From Lachnospiraceae bacterium UBA7182 (lineage in GTDB: Bacteria; Bacillota; Clostridia; Lachnospirales; Lachnospiraceae): DNA of 17,202 nt. The notes beneath the pieces were generated by a model, which searched no databases, had not been told where the DNA came from, and saw only the letters and a list, made by a program, of their open reading frames with translations. Position numbers and translations under genes: made by a program. The stretch spans positions 1 to 17,202 of the forward strand of contig DKVI01000026.1 of NCBI GenBank assembly GCA_002491115.1. The letters run 5' to 3'. Numbering within the stretch: the first letter of the stretch is position 1; each line of letters opens with the position of its first letter. Shown here in pieces: positions 1-6,468 of the stretch.

Positions 1-285
1 ATGCTGAAAAATGCGCCGGTCATTATTCTGGATGAAGCCACGGCAAGTATCGATCCGGAGAATGAGCATCTGATTCAGGAAGCCATATCCGAACTGACCC
101 ATGGGAAGACAATCATCACGATTGCCCACAGGCTGGCAACGATTGAGAATGCGGATCAGATTTTGGTGGTAGATGAGGGGAAAATTGTCCAGAAAGGCAC
201 ACATGAGGAACTGATCCGACAGGAAGGAAAATATCTTGATTTTGTAAAAGTCAGGGAGCTGGCGGAGGGGTGGCAGATAAAGTGA
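1..285 (+). CDS. ABC transporter ATP-binding/permease subunit, C-terminal end (5' truncated by window)
   Basis: This is the last 94 codons of an exporter-fold ABC subunit; the reading frame is open at base 1, so the true start lies outside the window. The Walker B and D-loop segment VIILDEATASIDPENE (about residues 8-23) and the H-loop IAHR (about residues 41-44) are clear, followed by the usual EGKIVQKGTHEEL tail. It resembles the C-terminus of the ABC subunit at 14610-16403 in this window (LDEATAFTDPENE, IAHRLST). Subunits ending this way usually occur as adjacent heterodimer pairs. This one may be the second member of a pair upstream, similar to the pair at the right end of the window. The substrate cannot be told from this fragment. 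Confidence 0.93.
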   Translation: MLKNAPVIILDEATASIDPENEHLIQEAISELTHGKTIITIAHRLATIENADQILVVDEGKIVQKGTHEELIRQEGKYLDFVKVRELAEGWQIK

Positions 286-419
286 CTTACGGAAAATACG
301 GGAACTTTTGTGTTTTGGATTTTTATTATAAAGCCAGAAAAGAAGATTTCAGGATCGGCGCGGCCATCGTATACTGGATCGGAGCCAATTCGGTTGTTTT
401 CTTGTACGGAAATACGTGA
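282..419 (+). CDS. Possible 45-aa small protein overlapping the ABC stop codon
   Basis: A GTG codon at 282-284 overlaps the TGA stop of the ABC gene (GTGA), an arrangement typical of translational coupling, and a GGAGGGG run lies about 11 bases upstream. The frame reads 45 codons to TGA at 417-419. The product begins with a Tyr/Gly/Lys-rich stretch (TYGKYGNFCVLDFYYKARKE) and ends in a short hydrophobic segment (about residues 25-41). I do not recognise it. It could be a real small membrane protein or the 5' end of a longer gene whose rest has been lost. The coding call rests only on the start overlap and the protein-like composition. Confidence 0.33.
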   Translation: MTYGKYGNFCVLDFYYKARKEDFRIGAAIVYWIGANSVVFLYGNT

Positions 420-451
420 GCAAAAGGAAGCAGACGTTACCAATCCTGTAA

Positions 452-468
452 TTGAGAGAATTTCTCAA
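452..468. promoter_or_regulatory. Inverted repeat TTGAGA-N5-TCTCAA upstream of the metal ATPase unit
   Basis: Perfect 6-bp arms (452-457 and 463-468) are separated by GAATT, about 40 bases before a TATAAT at 507-512. Position and symmetry suit a repressor or activator site for the 539-3029 unit. It does not match the RTTAG-N6-CTAAC repeats found elsewhere in the window, so a different regulator is implied. Confidence 0.3.
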
Positions 469-479
469 CAGGGAAAAAA

Positions 480-512
480 TTGATGGAAAGTAGATTCTTC
501 ATATATTATAAT
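480..512 (+). promoter_or_regulatory. Candidate promoter for the 539-3029 metal-transport unit
   Basis: A perfect -10 hexamer TATAAT lies at 507-512, 27 bases before the first start codon at 539. The -35 region is poor: the best TTGATG at 480-485 is 21 bases away, too far for a normal spacer. This suggests either an activator-dependent promoter or recognition mainly through the -10. Confidence 0.42.
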
Positions 513-538
513 GTGAGCTACATAAGGAGGGCTGCTGC

Positions 539-619
539 ATGAAAAAACACAAATTTTGGGCGTGGGCTGCGGTGACCTGTATGGTTATGGCATTCTACAC
601 CGGCTACAAACACAAATAA
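539..619 (+). CDS. 26-aa membrane microprotein (possibly DUF6219-like)
   Basis: ATG at 539 is preceded by AAGGAGGG (524-531) at a 7-base spacing, an excellent ribosome site. The product has a basic start (MKKHK), a hydrophobic stretch with two Trp (FWAWAAVTCMVMAFYTG) and a basic end (YKHK), which fits one very short membrane-spanning segment. It lies 20 bases before the DUF6110-like gene, with the P-type ATPase directly after. From memory, a peptide of this type often sits next to DUF6110 and HMA-type ATPases in Lachnospiraceae; the DUF6219 assignment is a recollection, not checked. An accessory role for the ATPase is inferred from position only. Confidence 0.7.
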   Translation: MKKHKFWAWAAVTCMVMAFYTGYKHK

Positions 620-639
620 CGAAGGAGGAACTACTTACT

Positions 640-951
640 ATGATGGACATGTTTTGTAAATGGGATGCGAAAAAGACCGGGCTCTTTGCTGCCGGAGTAT
701 TGTTCGGAACAGCAGGGATCAAATTGTTATCCAGTAAAGATGCGAAAAAAATATATGTTTCCTGTACTGCCGCCGTGCTCAGAATGAAGGAGTGCGTCAT
801 GAAGACGGTCGGCATTGTTCAGGAGAATGCAGAGGACATCTATGCGGAGGCTCTGGAAGTGAATGAGAAGAGGGCGGCAGGGGAAACAGAATTTGAAGAT
901 GAGAGCAAAGTCGAGGATGATTTCCGTGAAGCAGCGGCCACAGAATCATGA
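640..951 (+). CDS. DUF6110-like small membrane-associated protein
   Basis: 103 aa. The start at 640 is chosen because AAGGAGG lies at 622-628; an upstream in-frame ATG at 556 falls inside the 26-aa gene. ATG at 643 is an alternative. The N-terminus has CKWDAKKTGLFAAGVLFGTAGIKLL, a hydrophobic glycine-rich segment (about residues 11-27), followed by a helical region with SSKDAKKIYV and VMKTVGIVQENAEDI, then an acidic tail rich in Glu and Asp (about residues 75-100). This matches my memory of DUF6110, a family encoded directly before HMA_2-containing P-type ATPases. The stop overlaps the ATPase start (ATGA, 948-951), so the two are probably translationally coupled. It may be a partner or chaperone of the pump; no catalytic motif is visible. 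Confidence 0.75.
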   Translation: MMDMFCKWDAKKTGLFAAGVLFGTAGIKLLSSKDAKKIYVSCTAAVLRMKECVMKTVGIVQENAEDIYAEALEVNEKRAAGETEFEDESKVEDDFREAAATES

Positions 952-3029
952 AATTCCGGATCTTACATGAGATAAAAGGGCGGATGCGAATCCGCATTTC
1001 CTGTGGCCGGATGTCATGTCGGGATGCGGACATTCTCCAGTACGGCCTGCTCTGCCTGCCCTGTGTTACCAGTGCAAAGGTCTACGAGAGGAGCCGGGAT
1101 GCGGTCATCTGTTATACAGGAGAAAGAGGAAATGTTCTGAAGGTTCTTCAAAGATTTTCTGGCGAAAAGATATCTGTGCCGGATCATGTGTGGCAGAATT
1201 CCGGGCGAAAAGTAAACCGTTATTACCAGGATAAGATTGTCTGGAAGACGACGCTCCGCCTGGCAGGTAAGCTGTTCATGCCCGTGCCGGTCAGGTGTAT
1301 GGCCGTCTGCTGCCGGTCGTCCAGATTTATTTGGAAAGGCGTCCGCGCTCTGTGCCGGGGAAGGCTTGAAGTTTCTGTTCTGGACGGAACAGCCATCGCT
1401 GTATCTCTTCTGCGCCGGGATATGAAGACCGCGGGTTCGGTCATGTTTCTTCTTGGAATCGGGGAACTTTTGGAGGAGTGGACCCATAAGAAATCGGTGG
1501 ATGACCTGGCAAGGAGTATGTCCTTAAATATCGGCAGGGTGTGGGTACTTGCGGACGGCAGGGAAGTTCTGGTGGATACAAAGCAGGTCAGAGAGGGAGA
1601 CCTTGTGGTGCTCCGCATGGGAAATGTGATTCCATTTGACGGTGTAGTCGTGGAGGGAACCGGGGCAGTGAACCAGTCATCCATGACCGGGGAGGCATTG
1701 CCGGTGGCAAAGGAGACGGGTGGATATGTATACGCAGGAACTGTGCTGGAGGAAGGACAGCTAACCATTTCCGTCAAAGAGACTTCCGGTTCCAATAAGT
1801 ATGAGAAAATTGTCCGCATGATTGAAGAGTCGGAAAAGCTGAAATCAAAGGCGGAGGGAAAAGCAGCCAGACTGGCTGACCGGTTGGTGCCCTATACGCT
1901 TTTTGGTACGGCATTGGTGTATCTTCTCACCAGGAATGTGCAAAAAGCGCTGTCCGTCCTTATGGTGGATTTTTCCTGCGCTTTGAAGCTGGCCATGCCG
2001 GTATCTGTCCTGTCGGCTATACGGGAAGCGGGAAATCATCATATCACCATAAAAGGCGGGACATTTTTAGAGAAAGTTTCCGAGGCGGATACCATTATCT
2101 TTGATAAAACAGGGACCTTGACCAGGGCAAGGCCGACGGTTGCAAAAATCGTGCCTTTTACGGAGGAAAGTCCTGATGAGCTGCTGCGTATCGCGGCGTG
2201 TCTGGAAGAACATTTTCCTCATTCCATGGCCAGGGCGGTGGTGCATGCAGCCAGTGAAAAAGGGCTTACGCATGAAGAGACCCATTCCAGGGTGGAATAC
2301 ATTGTAGCGCATGGGATAGCCTCTATGATCGACGGACGGAAGGTAGTCATCGGAAGTTATCATTTTGTATTTGAGGATGAAGGATGCATCATACCCAAAG
2401 GGCTTGAAAACCGATTTGACGGTCTGCCGGAGGAATATTCTCATCTGTATCTGGCAATCGAAAAGCAGCTGGCGGCGGTGATCTGTGTGGAAGATCCTCT
2501 GAGGGAAGAAGCCGCGGCAGTGGTAGAGTCATTAAGAAAGGCCGGCTTTGGAAAAATTGTGATGATGACCGGGGACAGTGAGCGGATCGCCGGTTCCATT
2601 GCCTCAAAGGTAGGTGTGGACGAGTATTACTCGGAGGTGCTTCCGGAAGAAAAGGCAGACTTTGTGAAGAAAGAGCGGGAAGCAGGCAGAAAAGTGATCA
2701 TGGTGGGAGATGGGATCAATGACTCTCCCGCCCTCTCTGCGGCAGATGTGGGCATCGCCATCAGCGACGGGGCACAGATCGCCAGGGAGATCGCGGACAT
2801 TACCATCGAGGCAGACGATCTGTCGGAGCTTGTGACCCTCAGATTGATCAGTCACGGGCTTCTTGAAAGGATACGGAAAAACTATATCCGGATTGTGGGA
2901 ATCAATTCCGGCCTGATCCTTCTGGGGATCACCGGCAGGATACAGCCAACCGCATCCGCTATGGCTCATAATGTTTCTACTCTGATGATCGGACTGGGCA
3001 GCATGAAAAATCTGGTGGACGAAAGGTAA
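948..3029 (+). CDS. Heavy-metal translocating P-type ATPase (P1B-like) with N-terminal HMA_2-like domain
   Basis: 693 aa, an ATP-driven metal pump of the cytoplasmic membrane. Residues 1-73 resemble an HMA_2 domain without a CxxC metal site. The A-domain TGE lies at 247-249 (SSMTGEALP), the phosphorylated Asp386 in DKTGTLT, TGD at 541-543, and GDGINDSPA at 587-595. The usual HP dipeptide is HS here (EEHFPHSMA, 421-428), and the membrane CPC/SPC motif is replaced by DFSCALKLAMP (341-351). The end (AMAHNVSTLMIGLGSMKNL) is typical of P1B pumps. These changes indicate a subgroup that is not a classic copper exporter. Mn, Zn, Fe or other substrates are possible and I do not choose among them. It is coupled to the DUF6110-like gene and followed by a terminator. 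Confidence 0.93.
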   Translation: MKFRILHEIKGRMRIRISCGRMSCRDADILQYGLLCLPCVTSAKVYERSRDAVICYTGERGNVLKVLQRFSGEKISVPDHVWQNSGRKVNRYYQDKIVWKTTLRLAGKLFMPVPVRCMAVCCRSSRFIWKGVRALCRGRLEVSVLDGTAIAVSLLRRDMKTAGSVMFLLGIGELLEEWTHKKSVDDLARSMSLNIGRVWVLADGREVLVDTKQVREGDLVVLRMGNVIPFDGVVVEGTGAVNQSSMTGEALPVAKETGGYVYAGTVLEEGQLTISVKETSGSNKYEKIVRMIEESEKLKSKAEGKAARLADRLVPYTLFGTALVYLLTRNVQKALSVLMVDFSCALKLAMPVSVLSAIREAGNHHITIKGGTFLEKVSEADTIIFDKTGTLTRARPTVAKIVPFTEESPDELLRIAACLEEHFPHSMARAVVHAASEKGLTHEETHSRVEYIVAHGIASMIDGRKVVIGSYHFVFEDEGCIIPKGLENRFDGLPEEYSHLYLAIEKQLAAVICVEDPLREEAAAVVESLRKAGFGKIVMMTGDSERIAGSIASKVGVDEYYSEVLPEEKADFVKKEREAGRKVIMVGDGINDSPALSAADVGIAISDGAQIAREIADITIEADDLSELVTLRLISHGLLERIRKNYIRIVGINSGLILLGITGRIQPTASAMAHNVSTLMIGLGSMKNLVDER

Positions 3030-3039
3030 ATAAAGGAAC

Positions 3040-3078
3040 ACAAATGGCAGGAGATGATTTCCTGCCATTTGTATTTCC
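3040..3078 (+). terminator. Rho-independent-type terminator after the P-type ATPase
   Basis: A perfect 13-bp inverted repeat, ACAAATGGCAGGA (3040-3052) and TCCTGCCATTTGT (3060-3072), has a 7-base loop and is followed by ATTTCC. The U-tract is short and interrupted, so termination may be incomplete. It starts 10 bases after the ATPase stop codon. Confidence 0.72.
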
Positions 3079-3111
3079 GCTAATGTGGATAGATGAAGGG
3101 GTTTTGGCTTG

Positions 3112-3252
3112 ATGCATCATTCGGAAGCTGCAAAACAACGGAATCGAAAAGGCATTTACAGCTATCCGCACCTCAGACTGTTCAGATTGGTTTCGTTCGT
3201 GTCATTATATGCAATAATTTGTTGGATTGCTATAGCTTGCAAAAAACAGTAA
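3112..3252 (+). CDS. Possible 46-aa single-span membrane protein
   Basis: ATG at 3112 opens a 46-codon frame to TAA at 3250-3252. The product has a basic N-terminus (HHSEAAKQRNRKG) followed by a well-formed hydrophobic helix (about residues 22-43, LRLFRLVSFVSLYAIICWIA) and a KKQ end, a plausible small membrane protein. AAGGGG at 3096-3101 is a weak ribosome site about 10 bases upstream. A longer frame over the same bases (3093-3404) has a less protein-like composition. I recognise no family. A T-rich hairpin at 3304-3349 could be its terminator. Confidence 0.33.
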   Translation: MHHSEAAKQRNRKGIYSYPHLRLFRLVSFVSLYAIICWIAIACKKQ

Positions 3253-3303
3253 ATGGACGTATCATGGATATGGCAGATCTTTCCATAGATCCGGCTGGTG
3301 AAT

Positions 3304-3349
3304 GGGAAGAGAGGCCAAACTTTGGTCGGTGGGGTTCTCTTCTCTTTTT
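3304..3349 (+). terminator. Candidate terminator hairpin with T5 tract
   Basis: GGGAAGAGA (3304-3312) pairs with TCTCTTCTC (3336-3344) with one G-U pair, and TTTTT follows at 3345-3349. The 23-base loop holds a small inner GGCCAAA/TTTGGTC hairpin. It could end the possible small ORF at 3112-3252 or readthrough from the ATPase unit. Confidence 0.42.
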
Positions 3350-3410
3350 GTGTGTTCTGCTGGGTACGGTTACAGATACCATCATACAGGATATTCCATT
3401 ATAAGCAAGA

Positions 3411-3439
3411 AAAAAGCGTGCTGTTTTTTGCTGCACGCT
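3411..3439 (-). terminator. Minus-strand terminator-like hairpin
   Basis: AGCGTGC (3415-3421) pairs with GCACGCT (3433-3439) around an 11-base loop. On the minus strand the stem is followed by TTTTTTC, the pattern of an intrinsic terminator. No leftward gene is visible upstream on that strand, so its purpose is unclear; it may be a relic or end a small RNA. Confidence 0.33.
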
Positions 3440-3478
3440 GTAAGAGTTACTGCTTTCATGTGGAGATTTTAATTTGCG

Positions 3479-3500
3479 GCGACTGTGCAGTCGTCACTCT
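3479..3500 (+). terminator. Short GC hairpin followed by a T-tract
   Basis: CGACT and AGTCG arms flank GTGC within GCGACTGTGCAGTCG, followed by TCACTCTTTTT and then AAAA. The stem is short (5-6 bp), so it is a weak terminator candidate just upstream of the promoter at 3569. Confidence 0.33.
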
Positions 3501-3568
3501 TTTTAAAATGCCGTCTAACATACCGGCAACCGGGAATAAATATTGATATTGATTTCTGTTATCACCTA

Positions 3569-3598
3569 TTGACAAAAGCAGGATATAAGAGATATACT
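3569..3598 (+). promoter_or_regulatory. Sigma-A-type promoter for the HMA/methyltransferase run
   Basis: A perfect -35 TTGACA (3569-3574) and a near-perfect -10 TATACT (3593-3598) are separated by 18 bases. This is the strongest promoter match I found in the window. It lies about 105 bases upstream of the HMA gene, and the first operator-like repeat begins 10 bases after the -10, across the expected transcription start. Confidence 0.8.
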
Positions 3599-3607
3599 TG
3601 AAATTGA

Positions 3608-3623
3608 GTTAGCGGCTACTAAC
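3608..3623. promoter_or_regulatory. DtxR-type operator candidate, site 1 (GTTAG-N6-CTAAC)
   Basis: Perfect inverted repeat GTTAG (3608-3612) and CTAAC (3619-3623) with a 6-base spacer. TTAG-N6-CTAA has the half-site spacing contained in the DtxR/IdeR consensus (TTAGGTTAGSCTAACCTAA). It lies just downstream of the -10, where a repressor would block transcription. A DtxR-family gene lies in the same run at 6465-6863. Confidence 0.65.
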
Positions 3624-3639
3624 ACAAAAGGTGGCCGCT
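3611..3639 (+). promoter_or_regulatory. Leader hairpin overlapping operator site 1
   Basis: AGCGGCTAC (3611-3619) pairs with GTGGCCGCT (3631-3639), with one G-U pair, around an 11-base loop, followed by TTCATTAAAAA. It would form in the 5' leader of the transcript from the 3569 promoter. It could stabilise the mRNA or act as a weak attenuator; its left arm is also the spacer and right half of operator site 1. Confidence 0.45.
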
Positions 3640-3655
3640 TTCATTAAAAATATAG

Positions 3656-3671
3656 ATTAGCATACACTAAC
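3656..3671. promoter_or_regulatory. DtxR-type operator candidate, site 2 (ATTAG-N6-CTAAC)
   Basis: ATTAG (3656-3660) and CTAAC (3667-3671) are separated by CATACA. Same arm sequence and spacing as site 1, 48 bases (between four and five helical turns) further downstream, and 31 bases before the HMA start codon. Two phased sites suggest cooperative binding. Confidence 0.62.
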
Positions 3672-3702
3672 TTGCGCTTGCTAAGAAGATGGAGGGACTT
3701 TC

Positions 3703-3960
3703 ATGGTAAGGATTACAGTGGGCATAGAGGGCATGGCTTGCGGTATGTGTGAAGCGCATATCAACGAGGCGGTGAGAAATGCGTTCCGGGTAAAAAAGGT
3801 GACAAGTTCGCATGCAAAGAAGCAGACAGTCATCTTTGCAGAACAGGATATTCCGGAGCAGGAGCTGAAAAGCGTGATTACGAAAGCAGGCTACGATGTG
3901 ATATCCGTAAACAGCGAGCCTTACAAGAAAAAGGGACTGTTTGCTGCATTCAGGGGGTAA
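3703..3960 (+). CDS. Small HMA-domain metal-binding protein (CopZ-like)
   Basis: 85 aa. ATG at 3703 follows GGAGG (3691-3695) by 7 bases. The heavy-metal-associated motif GMACGMCEAHINEAV places the two metal-binding Cys at residues 13 and 16, and the rest follows the ferredoxin-like HMA pattern (beta segment VKKVTSSHAKKQTVIF, then an alanine-glycine-tyrosine segment near the end, KAGYDV). Such proteins carry a soft metal, usually Cu(I), to pumps or regulators. It differs from plain chaperones by a basic, hydrophobic tail (EPYKKKGLFAAFRG). It is the first gene after the operator-bearing promoter, so it is probably metal-controlled. Whether it serves the ATPase at 948-3029, which is in another transcription unit, is not shown. 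Confidence 0.88.
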   Translation: MVRITVGIEGMACGMCEAHINEAVRNAFRVKKVTSSHAKKQTVIFAEQDIPEQELKSVITKAGYDVISVNSEPYKKKGLFAAFRG

Positions 3961-4040
3961 TGCCATGTAAAAGCAATGCTACCGATGCTTCCGGTGTTTA
4001 CAGCGGGAGGCGAGATAAGCGGTTTTTTGATGACATGGAT

Positions 4041-4068
4041 TTGACAGGGTACAGGATGCGGTAAAAAT
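4041..4068 (+). promoter_or_regulatory. Weak internal promoter candidate before the first methyltransferase
   Basis: A perfect TTGACA at 4041-4046 is followed 15-16 bases later by an A-rich TAAAAAT segment (4062-4068) instead of a good -10. It lies in the 128-base gap between the HMA gene and the methyltransferase. It may give extra transcription of the following genes. Confidence 0.25.
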
Positions 4069-4088
4069 AGAAAAGAGGGCGAAGGGAA

Positions 4089-4787
4089 ATGGACAGACAT
4101 GAAGCAATTAAGAACGCTTATAAAGACCTTGGGGGCGAAGCGACCTTCTACGATGGGATGATCACCTGCTCCACACTGCCCGGAAAGGCAGTCTGCAAAC
4201 TGATATGGAGTATGGATCAAAGGAAGAACACCCGCTATCTGGAGCTGGCCCTGTCAGGCATTCCACAAGGTTTTAGCGGCAGAATGCTGGAGGTGCCCGT
4301 AGGGACAGGCGTGCTGACCATGCCGGTGTATGAAGCGCTGCCGGATGCAGACATCAGCTGCCTGGATTACTCCCCGGACATGATGGAGCGGGCAAAGCGG
4401 CAGGCAGGGAAACGGGGACTTAAGAACATCCGTTTTATACAGGGGGACGTGGGGGAGCTGCCCTTCTCTGACGGCAGTTTTGAACTTGTGCTGTCCCTGA
4501 ACGGCTTCCATGCCTTTCCGGATAAGGAGGCGGCTTACCGTGAGGTTTTCCGTGTCCTGAAGCCGGGCGGGATATTCTGCGGATGCTTTTATGTAAAGGG
4601 TGAAAATAAGCGTACCGACTGGTTCATTGAAAAAATATATACACCCAAAGGGTACTTTACGCCGCCCTATGAAACGGCGCACGGTTTGGAAAAACGGCTG
4701 AAAACCATGTACCGGAAAGCAGAAGTGAAGACCGTGGAAGGCATGGCGGCTTTCCGATGCAGGAAAGGCGGCAGCGATGGAAAATAA
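4089..4787 (+). CDS. Class I SAM-dependent methyltransferase
   Basis: 232 aa; GAAGGG lies just before ATG 4089. The Rossmann-like methyltransferase core has motif I as MLEVPVGTGVLTMP (66-79), motif II acidic Asp93 in CLDYSPDMMERA, motif III around LPFSDGSFELVLSLNGFHAFPD (124-145) and RVLKPGGIF (155-163). Motif I has Pro70 where most homologues have a small or hydrophobic residue before the glycines. The N-terminus (YKDLGGEATFYDG) resembles ubiE/menaquinone-type enzymes, but the substrate is unknown. The ATG of the next gene lies inside its 3' end (11-base overlap), so the two are co-translated. It is one of several methyltransferases in this run. Confidence 0.88.
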   Translation: MDRHEAIKNAYKDLGGEATFYDGMITCSTLPGKAVCKLIWSMDQRKNTRYLELALSGIPQGFSGRMLEVPVGTGVLTMPVYEALPDADISCLDYSPDMMERAKRQAGKRGLKNIRFIQGDVGELPFSDGSFELVLSLNGFHAFPDKEAAYREVFRVLKPGGIFCGCFYVKGENKRTDWFIEKIYTPKGYFTPPYETAHGLEKRLKTMYRKAEVKTVEGMAAFRCRKGGSDGK

Positions 4788-5286
4788 AAAGTCTTTTTCC
4801 GGGAGATCCCATCTCTTAGGGAAGTCCCATCTCCCTTTGTATGGTGTGGGGCCGGTTTATGTTTATGTGATCATAGCCATTACGGTTGCGGCGGTAATTC
4901 TGGGGCATATTGATTATCTAAAAAGCGGTATCATCGAAATGTTAAGAATTTCATCGGCTGTTATTGGCGTGCTGCTGATTATTTTCGGCATGTCCCTTTG
5001 GTACGGTGCGGTATTTCGGGCAAAGGTCGGCAAGGGAATAACAGATAACAGGCTTGTCACAACAGGTGTATACGCTATTTGCCGTAACCCGATCTATTCG
5101 GCGTTTATGCTTTCCTGCTCAGGCGTATTGTTGATTTCGGGAAATGTGTTTTTCTACCCGTTGTTCTTTTTCTATTGGATTTTCATGACCGTGTTAATGA
5201 AATATACGGAAGAGAAGTGGCTGAAAAATCTGTATGGCAGAGAGTATGAGGAATACTGCAGTAGGGTGAACCGCTGTATTCCATGA
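4777..5286 (+). CDS. Isoprenylcysteine carboxyl methyltransferase-like integral membrane protein
   Basis: 169 aa with about four hydrophobic segments (near residues 28-44, 59-78, 107-123 and 125-141). The conserved C-terminal part is typical of the ICMT/PEMT membrane methyltransferase superfamily: LVTTGVYAICRNPIYSAFML (about 93-112), then EEKWLKNLYGREYEEYCSRV (about 145-164) and a final RCIP. These enzymes methylate lipids or prenylated or small hydrophobic acceptors, using SAM at the membrane face; bacterial members mostly have unknown substrates. The start overlaps the preceding methyltransferase, and the stop overlaps the next start (ATGA at 5283). It makes a second methyltransferase in the same coupled block. 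Confidence 0.83.
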   Translation: MENKKSFSGRSHLLGKSHLPLYGVGPVYVYVIIAITVAAVILGHIDYLKSGIIEMLRISSAVIGVLLIIFGMSLWYGAVFRAKVGKGITDNRLVTTGVYAICRNPIYSAFMLSCSGVLLISGNVFFYPLFFFYWIFMTVLMKYTEEKWLKNLYGREYEEYCSRVNRCIP

Positions 5287-5786
5287 AGAAGGAGCATACG
5301 GAGAGGATGATTATTGTTCAGCTTATATTATACTGTTTTCTTTTTACCTACATGGTCAGACTGGCGGTAAGAGGCGGAGCGATTAACGGATTATATTTTT
5401 ACCCAAAGCCGGTACAGGAGAGGGCAATCGAAATTGGATTGACAGCGCAGGATACCATGAACAGAAAAAGAAAGCGTTTTATGGTTCTGTTCTACATTGT
5501 GATGTTGGCTGCACTTTTACTGATTGTTGGCTTTTGGAACAAGGTTATGGATTTTAAGACGGCTTACCTGCAGTCGCTGCTCTTTTTGGAAGTAATGAAC
5601 TGGTATGACGGGATTGCGATTGACAAGCTCTGGGTAGGACACAGTAAATTCTGGGTGCTGCCCGGAACAGAGGATATTCCATTTGTCCAGACGTGGAGAC
5701 AGGTGCTGAAAAAGCGTTGTGTACTCACATTGATATGGGTAGCAGGAGCGGCAGTTACAGCGGGGTTAGCTGTTTTAATTTTTTAA
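5283..5786 (+). CDS. Membrane protein of an IDxLWVGHxK...PGTED family, copy 1
   Basis: 167 aa, overlapping the previous stop by four bases. Hydrophobic segments lie near residues 9-27, 67-85 and 145-166. The centre carries NWYDGIAIDKLWVGHSKFW (106-124) and PGTED (127-131). The same signature occurs in the proteins at 11975-12481 and 12500-12844, so the window has three divergent members of one family. The N-terminal half also shares the Y-x-P-x-x-VQ segment (YFYPKPVQERAIE, 38-50) with the 168-aa copy (YATYPDEVQAYVG). I do not recognise a named family or function. Its neighbours are methyltransferases on both sides, so a role with the same membrane substrate is conceivable but unproven. Confidence 0.8.
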   Translation: MKKEHTERMIIVQLILYCFLFTYMVRLAVRGGAINGLYFYPKPVQERAIEIGLTAQDTMNRKRKRFMVLFYIVMLAALLLIVGFWNKVMDFKTAYLQSLLFLEVMNWYDGIAIDKLWVGHSKFWVLPGTEDIPFVQTWRQVLKKRCVLTLIWVAGAAVTAGLAVLIF

Positions 5787-5838
5787 GATGGCGGTGGAAG
5801 GGATATCTGTGCAATCATGATGTTTTCAGAAAGGAAAA

Positions 5839-6468
5839 ATGGAAGGCATGAAAGATAATAAAGGCTTCTGGGACAGATGGGCCGGGCGTTATGACAGGTT
5901 AATGTCGGGAGATAAGGATATCTATGCACGGATTCTGAACCGGATGAAAAAGAAACTGAACAGAAATATGGTTGTGTTGGAACTCGCCTGCGGCACGGGA
6001 ATTTTGTCGGTACAGCTTGCAGGAAATGTAAAAATGCTGGAGGCAACAGATTTTTCGGAAGAGATGATAAAGCAGGCGAAGAGGAAATGCCATTCTTCCA
6101 GGCTGCATTTTTCCGTGCAGGACGCAACGGCACTTCCTTACGCGCCGGAAACCTTTGACGCGGTGGTTATTTCAAACGCCTTACATATCATGCCGTCGCC
6201 TGAAAAGGCGCTGGCGGAGATCAGGCGGGTGTTAAAACCGGAGGGGATTTTGATCGCGCCGACATTTACAGCGGCAGGAAGCGTGTTCGGACGGATAAAG
6301 ATACGGTTCATGGAGCTTTCAGGGTTTCGGGTATTCCATAAATGGAAGCCGCAGGAATATCTGGACTTTTTGAAAGAGAACGGTTTTACCATAACCGGCA
6401 GTAAGGTCTATGGCGGCGTATTGGCGCTGACCTATGCGGAGGCAAAAGTGGAAGGAGGACGGATTTGA
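5839..6468 (+). CDS. Class I SAM-dependent methyltransferase (UbiE/MenG-like fold)
   Basis: 209 aa. Motif I is VVLELACGTGILS (45-57), the acidic motif II lies in LEATDFSEEMIKQAKRK (67-83), followed by QDATALPYAPETFDAVVISN (94-113) and RRVLKPEGILIAP (129-141). The N-terminus FWDRWAGRYDRLM is characteristic of this methyltransferase class. AAAGGAAAA precedes ATG 5839 closely (about 4 bases); ATG 5848 is an alternative with longer spacing. The stop TGA (6466-6468) overlaps the TTG start of the DtxR-like regulator. Substrate unknown. Methyltransferases beside metal regulators often modify metallophores, quinones or toxic metalloids, but none of these can be picked here. Confidence 0.88.
   Translation: MEGMKDNKGFWDRWAGRYDRLMSGDKDIYARILNRMKKKLNRNMVVLELACGTGILSVQLAGNVKMLEATDFSEEMIKQAKRKCHSSRLHFSVQDATALPYAPETFDAVVISNALHIMPSPEKALAEIRRVLKPEGILIAPTFTAAGSVFGRIKIRFMELSGFRVFHKWKPQEYLDFLKENGFTITGSKVYGGVLALTYAEAKVEGGRI

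Larger units (their letters stand above)
3079..3568. other. Gene-poor intergenic stretch with several hairpins
   Basis: This is most of the 673-base gap between the ATPase and the HMA protein. Apart from one possible 46-codon ORF at 3112-3252, I see no convincing gene. It contains three hairpins (3304-3349, 3411-3439 and 3479-3500) with T- or A-runs on one flank, which suggests at least one boundary between transcription units. No recombinase gene, insertion-sequence ends or tRNA was recognised. Confidence 0.6.

Noticed and set aside
556..639. Upstream start for the DUF6110-like gene
   Set aside because: ATG 556 lies inside the 26-aa gene and lacks a ribosome site, whereas 640 has AAGGAGG.
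1014..1819. Minus-strand open frames of 157 and 198 codons
   Set aside because: They are antisense to the P-type ATPase, which has full motif support.
3093..3404. 103-codon plus frame in the intergenic region
   Set aside because: No good ribosome site and no ordered protein pattern; it also runs through a hairpin with a T-tract. A shorter overlapping frame at 3112-3252 looks more protein-like.
3967..4001. Possible hairpin GTAAA...TTTAC with inner ACCG/CGGT after the HMA gene
   Set aside because: Arms are short with mismatched bases between them and no T-tract follows.
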